The position numbers and the translations under genes are program-made. A stretch of 64,000 nucleotides of DNA from an uncultured Aquimarina sp. (GTDB lineage Bacteria > Bacteroidota > Bacteroidia > Flavobacteriales > Flavobacteriaceae), in assembly GCA_947493035.1 (NCBI GenBank), contig CANLOW010000002.1, positions 310,001-374,000 of the forward strand. Reading direction: 5' to 3'. Shown here piece by piece: positions 58,312-64,000 of the stretch (the first letter of the stretch is position 1; the number at the start of each line of letters is the position of its first letter). The notes under the pieces were generated by a model. That model had not been told where the DNA came from. It ran no database searches and saw only the letters and a list, made by a program, of their open reading frames with translations.

Positions 58312-59151
58312 ATGAGAATTTTCAAATATTGGGTAGCCTATAGCCAACAATTAAATATAAATGGAAATCATTCAATATTTAGATTCAATAGCGATTTAAC
58401 TCCAAATAACGAGCATATTTTTACTACTTATGGAGGGTCTAATTTTTCTGAAGATGATGCAAAAAAAGATGCGAAACGAAAACTAGATAGAGTTCAAAAG
58501 ATAATGAATCAAGAAATATCTCCTGATGATGAAGATTATGAGGCTGACATCAAAGAAGAAATTTTGCATGAAATAGATTCGGAAAATATTGTAACTCGAA
58601 ATCGTTATGGGGCTGAAATCTTAAATTGTAAAAAAACGATGTTTATTGATGTTGATAATTGTTACAGAGGACTTTTCGATATTTTTAGAGGATTAACCCC
58701 TAAGGAATCTACCTTAAAAAGAATAAAGAAGAAAACTCAAAGAAAAGATTACTCTCATTTGGGCTTTAGAGTTTATGAAACATTTAAAGGTTTTAGGGTA
58801 ATGGTAGTTCATAAAGATTTTAATCCTAAGAGTAATGAATCAGATAAAATGATGAGAGCTTTTAGCGCTGATTATTTATACAAAAGACTATGTAAGAAAC
58901 AAAATTGCTACAGAGCAAGGTTAACCCCAAAACCTTTTCGAATAGACGTAAAAGGTATTCGTATTATTTTTCCTAAAAAAGATCCTATTCAAGAAAAAAG
59001 GATTACAAAATGGATCGAAGAATATAATTCGAAATCCAAAAATTTTTCTAGTTGCAAATTAATTTTCAAGCATGGACGATCAACTACAAATCGTATCATC
59101 GAATATCACGATCAGAAAACTAATGCTTTAACTGATTATGAATTAGCTTAA
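58312..59151 (+). CDS. Orphan-family protein with FIDVD and RARLTPKP motifs
   Basis: 279 aa, soluble, no signal. The N-terminal half is charged and helical. A strand MFIDVD (residues 110-115) is followed by YETFKGFRVMVVHKDF (155-170), YLYKRLCKKQNCYRARLTPKPFRI (188-211) and IDVKGIRIIFPKKDP. I recall the RARLTPKP block from scattered uncharacterised bacterial proteins. The spacing DxD, then a G-x-R/H strand with a His, then a second Asp loosely recalls archaeo-eukaryotic primase folds, but that is speculation. It lies 26 bases before an SH3-like gene. Confidence 0.7.
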   Translation: MRIFKYWVAYSQQLNINGNHSIFRFNSDLTPNNEHIFTTYGGSNFSEDDAKKDAKRKLDRVQKIMNQEISPDDEDYEADIKEEILHEIDSENIVTRNRYGAEILNCKKTMFIDVDNCYRGLFDIFRGLTPKESTLKRIKKKTQRKDYSHLGFRVYETFKGFRVMVVHKDFNPKSNESDKMMRAFSADYLYKRLCKKQNCYRARLTPKPFRIDVKGIRIIFPKKDPIQEKRITKWIEEYNSKSKNFSSCKLIFKHGRSTTNRIIEYHDQKTNALTDYELA

Positions 59152-59176
59152 TCAACCGGTATGATGTAATTAAATT

Positions 59177-59497
59177 ATGAAAAATTACATTTTTGAAACA
59201 ATCGTTATTACTTGTTCTCTTTTCTGTATAAATTGTTTTTCACAACGAAAATATACCGTAAAAGTTTGGAATGGTATTGCTATACAAAAAACTCCTTCTT
59301 TCACCTCTGATTCTATTGGTAAATTAAACTACAACCATCAATTCGAAGTTGAAGAAGATCTTATCAATAAAAGAGATACTATTGTTGAAAATGGTTTTAA
59401 AATACCTGGAAATTGGGTAACAATTCAAACTTCAAATATAAAAGACTATGTATTTGACGGTTACACAAAAAGGGACTATAATAATCAAGAATTATAA
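59177..59497 (+). CDS. Small secreted SH3-like protein
   Basis: 106 aa with a signal peptide (MKNYIFETIVITCSLFCINCFSQ, cleaved after FSQ) followed by one beta domain with AIQKTPSFTSDSIGKL and GNWVTIQTSN, like bacterial SH3 domains that bind cell-wall or protein ligands. It follows the 58312 gene at 26 bases and may be co-transcribed, although the two products would be in different compartments. Confidence 0.7.
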   Translation: MKNYIFETIVITCSLFCINCFSQRKYTVKVWNGIAIQKTPSFTSDSIGKLNYNHQFEVEEDLINKRDTIVENGFKIPGNWVTIQTSNIKDYVFDGYTKRDYNNQEL

Positions 59498-59562
59498 TAA
59501 AACCAAATGAAGAGCACTAATATAAATTACATTAAATAGCATTGTTATTTTAAATAGACTGA

Positions 59563-60678
59563 ATGAAAAAAGCTTTAAAATTCGTATTAGCAGGCTGCTT
59601 GAGTATTGTTACATTATTGATTATTCTGTTCATAATTATTTTTTACCCTCTTATATTTCCTGACTCTCCTGAAGAAATTGAAAAAAAGAAGGTTGAGATA
59701 AAAATGAAATCAATAGCTAAGATTAAAAACAAAACTATCGATGATTACATTAAAGATTTTGATTTAAAACCTAATACTCGAAATTCTAATTTTGATGATT
59801 TAACAACTCAATTTAGTAATCAAAAACATCGTTTTGCTTTCAACAAATGTGAGTTTAGTTACAATGATGAAAAGTTTTACTTAAATGATTCAATCGGAAA
59901 AATAATTTCGCTTTTCGGAAAAGCAGATAATATCTCAAAAACTATAACCTACAAATATCCAAAAGGTGAAATTAGGTTTTATGAAAGAACATTCACTGAT
60001 TACGATCCATTCAATGGAAAAAAAGACAAGTTCGAAAATAAAGTTAGCTTAAGAATTTTTGATTATACTGAAATTGAAAAATATGGTAGTTTAATAATTT
60101 CTAAAGAGCTTGAAAACAATGAGATTAATGTACAAAAGCTAAAAGAAATTAATGAAAGAGAATTTAAAGTATTAAAAGAAAAACACGAAGATTCACTTAT
60201 AAAAACTTCTGAAGAAATTCGTTTATCTTATGATACACTTAAGATTGATTCTTATTTTTTGAAATACAAAAATACCAAGCAATATTTGTTAACTGAATTT
60301 AATATAGATTTAAAACCAATCAGGTACTACCCTGACCCAGATACCCCTTTTAAGATAATAATGTTTAGAGAAATCCCTTACAAGCTATCTACAGAAATAT
60401 ATGATTTTTTAGACTTGTCGAGCTTAACTCGCGATGATTTGGACTATCATCGAATACATATTTATCAAAATGAATGTATTCCTTCAGATGATGTTATTGT
60501 ATATACAAAAGTAGAGTCTGAACCTTATTTTGGATACAAAAGCTTAGGAGGACATTTAGGAGTAAGAGGGTCATATGATCCTGAAAAATCTAAGCAAATA
60601 GAATATATCAATTTTTCATTACAATCGTTAGAAAGCCTACAAAAAAGTGAAATGACAAAAGCTGGGTTGTTAGACTGA
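59563..60678 (+). CDS. Membrane-anchored protein of unknown function
   Basis: 371 aa: an N-terminal membrane helix (residues 5-33), a charged linker, then two beta-rich regions. The first opens with CEFSYNDEKFYLNDSIGKIISLFGKAD, a pattern I associate loosely with DUF7738-type immunity-like proteins. The second is a 150-residue domain around KIIMFREIPYKLSTEIYDFLD. No catalytic motif is visible. It may be one of a set of lineage-specific envelope proteins in this end of the window. Confidence 0.65.
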   Translation: MKKALKFVLAGCLSIVTLLIILFIIIFYPLIFPDSPEEIEKKKVEIKMKSIAKIKNKTIDDYIKDFDLKPNTRNSNFDDLTTQFSNQKHRFAFNKCEFSYNDEKFYLNDSIGKIISLFGKADNISKTITYKYPKGEIRFYERTFTDYDPFNGKKDKFENKVSLRIFDYTEIEKYGSLIISKELENNEINVQKLKEINEREFKVLKEKHEDSLIKTSEEIRLSYDTLKIDSYFLKYKNTKQYLLTEFNIDLKPIRYYPDPDTPFKIIMFREIPYKLSTEIYDFLDLSSLTRDDLDYHRIHIYQNECIPSDDVIVYTKVESEPYFGYKSLGGHLGVRGSYDPEKSKQIEYINFSLQSLESLQKSEMTKAGLLD

Positions 60679-60762
60679 TTTGTTTAAACGGTTTTAACTC
60701 AAAAAATAATAACACCTAAATTAAAGTAACATCTATTAAACTTTAATCCTTAGATCTAAAAA

Positions 60763-61818
60763 ATGAATTACTATTTCTTTTTAATCAACATGCTTTTCTT
60801 CGCTACTAATTCATTAGCACAAATAACTTTAATGCAACATCATTTTTTTTCTATTGGCGATACGATTGTTGAACACTACAATAGACTACCTCAGAATCCA
60901 ATAAATATTGGGGAATCTGGCGAAAATAGAATTTGGGATTTCTCTGATTTAGATGCTATTGCCGTTAATAAGAATACATTAAAATTCATTGACCCAAAAG
61001 AAACTCCTTTTGCTGCAGAATATCCAGATTCAAATATTGTTTTGTATTCAAAAGACATTTATGAGTCATGGGGCTTTATGAAAAGTTCAAGAAAAAGAAT
61101 ATCTAATTTAGGCTATGGAGTACTTGCAAATAAAGAAAAGCGTACAGGAAACCTTGGAGGAATAGATATGAAATTACCCCTTAGATATTTAGACGAATCT
61201 TCTAATGAATCAGTAGCTCACCGAGTTCTTTTCAAAAATATAAAAGGGCAAGACTCTATAAAAATAAAGACCGTTTCAAAACATAAATATAAAATAGACT
61301 CTTGGGGAGATGTTATTTTACCTCAAGGAACTTTTATATCTCTTCGCTTGAAATATACTTTAGATATAACGAATTATATCTACCAAAGAAAAGGAGACAA
61401 ATGGAATTTATTAATTAAACCAGAAACAAAATCTACGATATCCTATAAATGGTGGACAGACGACGAAAATGCAAAATATCCTGTTGTACAAATAGTAATG
61501 GATGAAGCTAATGAAAAGCCTATTGTTGTTCATTATTTAGAGGCTAACCCTTTTTCTGAAATTATTGAAGAAGTAGAGGAAGAGGAAATAAAAATATACC
61601 CAAATCCTGCTACGGAAAAATTGTTTGTTGAGTTCCCTAAATCAGAGGAAACCTATACTACTATATATTCACTAGAAGGAAAAATAGTAATAAATAAAAA
61701 AACTAACCTCCCAAAGATAGAAATAGACATTAGTCATTTAGCTGCAGCAACATATTTAATAATTAACAGAAGTAAAGCTGGTCAAATTATTGGAAAAAGT
61801 AAATTCATTAAGATCTAA
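60763..61818 (+). CDS. Secreted protein with T9SS type A sorting domain
   Basis: A signal peptide (cleaved near NSLAQ) is followed by a beta-rich domain of about 240 residues with no recognised motif. An acidic hinge EEVEEEEIKIYPNPATEKL then leads into a C-terminal domain of about 80 residues ending in KFIKI. The YPNPATEKLFVEF start and the DISHLAAATYLII block are the standard type IX secretion A-type tail, so the protein is exported to the surface or outside the cell. What the N-terminal part binds is unknown. Confidence 0.8.
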   Translation: MNYYFFLINMLFFATNSLAQITLMQHHFFSIGDTIVEHYNRLPQNPINIGESGENRIWDFSDLDAIAVNKNTLKFIDPKETPFAAEYPDSNIVLYSKDIYESWGFMKSSRKRISNLGYGVLANKEKRTGNLGGIDMKLPLRYLDESSNESVAHRVLFKNIKGQDSIKIKTVSKHKYKIDSWGDVILPQGTFISLRLKYTLDITNYIYQRKGDKWNLLIKPETKSTISYKWWTDDENAKYPVVQIVMDEANEKPIVVHYLEANPFSEIIEEVEEEEIKIYPNPATEKLFVEFPKSEETYTTIYSLEGKIVINKKTNLPKIEIDISHLAAATYLIINRSKAGQIIGKSKFIKI

Positions 61819-61950
61819 TTAAAAGCACTCTCACATTACTTAGATTAATACTTTTTCAAAATTATATTTATAAATACCTAAACACATAACGCTTTACCGA
61901 TAAACATTTTTTTTATATTACGCCTATTAAAACTTTAATCATTTAATATT

Positions 61951-62529
61951 ATGGCAACAATTCAATTAATTGTTTTCGCTATCATGTTTGTAATAGGTCT
62001 AATTAGTGTAGTTAGCTATTATCAAAACAAAGGAGATATGAAAAGGACTCAATCGAGTCTTTTAGAAGAGTTAAGCTCTGAAAGAATGTTAACAGGAAAA
62101 GAAATAGATACTATCAAAAAACTTTACAAGATTAATTTAGAAAATAATACTCCTGTTTATTCATTAACAGGTAGCGTAGGATATATTCTTTTTGAAACCA
62201 ATGGCCAAGGGCAGAAAGAATGGCAAATTGCTAATATTTTAGTTGCTAATAAATCTGTGAAAATTTTAGAAAAAAAAGGGATTTCACTTGATAACTATAT
62301 CGTAGATGAAAATGACATCAATCCTAAAATAGAAGCTATTAACAAGGAATTAGAAGCTCAAAAAATAACAGAAGAAGAAGCTCAAGAAAAAGCTAATTTG
62401 ATTTTTGAGAAATATAACAATCATACGATTGATTTCATTTTAGCGAATCCTTCTAAAAAAGATAAACCTGTATATCTATTAAATTATCAAAATAATGAAA
62501 TGGAATCTCCTATAAATTTACTCGTGTGA
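61951..62529 (+). CDS. Single-helix membrane protein of unknown function
   Basis: 192 aa. One membrane helix (residues 4-24, IQLIVFAIMFVIGLISVVSYY) is followed by a charged cytosolic or periplasmic part with a mid-section MLTGKEIDTIKKLYKINLENNTPVYSL and a helical stretch AQKITEEEAQEKANLIFEKY. I recognise no family. It lies 130 bases after the T9SS gene. Confidence 0.6.
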   Translation: MATIQLIVFAIMFVIGLISVVSYYQNKGDMKRTQSSLLEELSSERMLTGKEIDTIKKLYKINLENNTPVYSLTGSVGYILFETNGQGQKEWQIANILVANKSVKILEKKGISLDNYIVDENDINPKIEAINKELEAQKITEEEAQEKANLIFEKYNNHTIDFILANPSKKDKPVYLLNYQNNEMESPINLLV

Positions 62530-62609
62530 TATGAAAATATATTTTATGTGATAAAGCTTGATAAGCTTATATTATTCATTTGCTAATTATAAAATGTTCA
62601 AGAGAAAGA

Positions 62610-63047
62610 ATGGCAAAAATAAATTTCAAAAAATATCTTTATTCATCATCTGGTTCATTATTAATATTTATCATATGGTTTTCTTTCTTAGTTATGAACA
62701 TTGAAAGTAATTGGGAGTTTTATTTAATCCCATTATTTATTTTTATGATTTTCACTGCATTAATAGCTCACCATAGCCTATACTATTTTACAATCACCGA
62801 ACACGAAATCATTATCAAAAATTTATGCTTTTTTTGGTTTACCAGATCTTTTAAAATTGAAAATATTGCGAAGATTACAAAAATCCAAAAAAACACCACA
62901 AGAGGTGCTTGGAATGGTGTTATAATAAGCTTAAAAGAAACTGTTGAAGGTCACAAATTTTATATGGACTCTTTTAAAGAAGACTTCTGGAAAATTCTTG
63001 AAAAAGAATTAAATAATTTAAATATAAATTTTGATGACAAAAGCTAG
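62610..63047 (+). CDS. Two-helix membrane protein with PH-like domain
   Basis: The ATG at 62610 is preferred to the TTG at 62580 because it opens MAKINFKKYL and gives a normal length of 145 aa. Two membrane helices (about residues 12-52) are followed by a beta-rich domain with YYFTITEHEIIIKNLCFFW, FKIENIAKITKI and GAWNGVIISLKE, the strand pattern of bacterial PH-like domains. The gene downstream has a related layout, so the two may be diverged copies. The function is unknown. Confidence 0.6.
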   Translation: MAKINFKKYLYSSSGSLLIFIIWFSFLVMNIESNWEFYLIPLFIFMIFTALIAHHSLYYFTITEHEIIIKNLCFFWFTRSFKIENIAKITKIQKNTTRGAWNGVIISLKETVEGHKFYMDSFKEDFWKILEKELNNLNINFDDKS

Positions 63048-63265
63048 TAAACTAAATATCTAAATTATATAAATTAACTAAAGCCAGAACCACAAAAAAG
63101 AAGGGCTGTTTAAAACATGTATGAAAGAAATAGATTTATCCATTATTTCATAAAAAGGTCTGTTTCAAGATTTAAGATAAACACAAAATATTATATCTAG
63201 TTTTAGCCATAAATTAGAAATAAATGTTAAGCTACTAACCTATTACATTTACCTTTAGCAAAATA

Positions 63266-64000
63266 ATGACCTTCTATCGAAAATTAAATACTGTCGATTA
63301 TTCTTTAATTCGGAAGAAACATAAATCATTACATCTATTCACACATCAAGCAGATAATTTCATAGCAGAATCTGTTTTCAATATTGACTTTAATGAAATA
63401 GAAAATCAAGATATTCTTTTTGCCAATGATGAATTTCTTGTTTTTGATATTGAAAAAAAGTCTAGGTTAATGTATTCTTTAGCTGTATTACCTCTTTTAT
63501 CAATATTTAGCTACTTGATATATCTTGATGAACCATTAGACCCTAAAATTTTATTTTATATATTAAGTTTTGGATTATTTACAGCAATCATAAGCATAGC
63601 TATATATGTAATTTTTGCACCAAAAAAGGAATTAATTTTTGACAGAAAAAATGGATTGATAACATTTCCTAATATCTACATCCAAAAAAACATCACAATG
63701 CCTTTTAAAAATGTTATGTGGGATCATTTCACTAAACAAGGGAGATCCGCACGCATTATAAAAAACACAGAAATAATTATCAAAAGTCCAACAAGTATAT
63801 TTTATGGATTTTCTTTTTACCCATTTTTTAAAAGACCTACTAATAACCTTACATATCATTCAATGTTCTTTCCCGAAGAAACAATTTCATTCTTAAAATG
63901 GTATATGGACAAAAATAGACCCTTACCACCTTGTAAAATCTTTGATTCATTCAGAGAAAAGGATTTTTTACGTAGAAAAAGAGCAAATTTTAAAAAAGCT
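63266..64000 (+). CDS. Membrane protein with PH-like strands, 3' end outside the window
   Basis: An open frame runs from the ATG at 63266 to the last base with no stop (245 codons). The N-terminal 70 residues are soluble, two membrane helices lie near 72-120, then a beta-rich part with ELIFDRKNGLITFPN, NITMPFKNVMW and IIIKSPTSIFYGF. The layout matches the previous gene loosely. The C-terminus is basic (KDFLRRKRANFKKA) where it leaves the window. The short open frame on the opposite strand here is antisense to it. Confidence 0.65.
   Translation, partial: MTFYRKLNTVDYSLIRKKHKSLHLFTHQADNFIAESVFNIDFNEIENQDILFANDEFLVFDIEKKSRLMYSLAVLPLLSIFSYLIYLDEPLDPKILFYILSFGLFTAIISIAIYVIFAPKKELIFDRKNGLITFPNIYIQKNITMPFKNVMWDHFTKQGRSARIIKNTEIIIKSPTSIFYGFSFYPFFKRPTNNLTYHSMFFPEETISFLKWYMDKNRPLPPCKIFDSFREKDFLRRKRANFKKA

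Overview
The window is about 64 kb of AT-rich DNA from a member of the Bacteroidota, most likely a marine Flavobacteriaceae. The signs are a flavobacterial set of gene neighbours (coaBC next to an omega-like rpoZ, bamD and a PorD/DUF4835 protein; RprX/RprY-like two-component genes next to coaE), type IX secretion (T9SS) C-terminal sorting domains, many lipoproteins, Bacteroidota-type -7 boxes (TAnnTTTG), few Shine-Dalgarno sequences, a zeaxanthin cluster, and two enzymes of agar breakdown. I do not assign a genus. No rRNA, tRNA, CRISPR array, insertion sequence, integrase or replication origin was seen.

Layout. 1-2.9 kb: a DUF898 membrane protein (cut by the window edge), an M48 protease and a two-repeat lipoprotein. 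2.96-7.8 kb: a carotenoid operon on the minus strand, MerR/CarH-like regulator-crtI-crtB-crtZ-crtY, predicted to make zeaxanthin from GGPP. 8-10 kb: htpG. 10.7-17.9 kb: a three-gene operon with a giant TPR/YwqK-repeat protein and two DUF3857 transglutaminase-like proteins, the second apparently catalytically dead. 18.2-19.5 kb: a secreted GH16 beta-agarase behind a LacI-type operator-like palindrome. 19.6-24.4 kb: GT2-ybbR-coaE-histidine kinase-response regulator. 24.5-26.3 kb: a TPR protein and YbaB. 26.3-38.5 kb: a long minus-strand run of core genes (prmC, ligA, dapA, a Kir channel, bamD, rpoZ, coaBC, porD-like, recN, fabI). 38.6-42.2 kb: LEA2 lipoprotein, ribD, HAD phosphatase, DMT transporter and YigZ. 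42.5-52.2 kb: MtfA-like peptidase, GH117 neoagarobiose hydrolase, lon, DUF6252-like lipoprotein, UMF1 MFS transporter, a secreted unknown and an M48 lipoprotein. 52.4-55.6 kb: two MsrB, a collagen-like lipoprotein and lpd. 56-64 kb: an accessory stretch of small regulators, secreted and membrane proteins of unknown function, running off the right edge.

How the genes work together. Two enzymes in the window fit one pathway: the GH16 agarase would cut agarose into neoagaro-oligosaccharides outside the cell, and the GH117 lipoprotein would remove terminal 3,6-anhydro-L-galactose. They lie 24 kb apart with core genes between them and no SusC/SusD pair nearby. The carotenoid operon is headed by its own likely regulator, a CarH-like protein that keeps the W-x9-EH motif but has lost the cobalamin-ligand histidine. 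The most open questions are in the last 8 kb, especially the protein at 58312-59151, which belongs to no family I can name with confidence.
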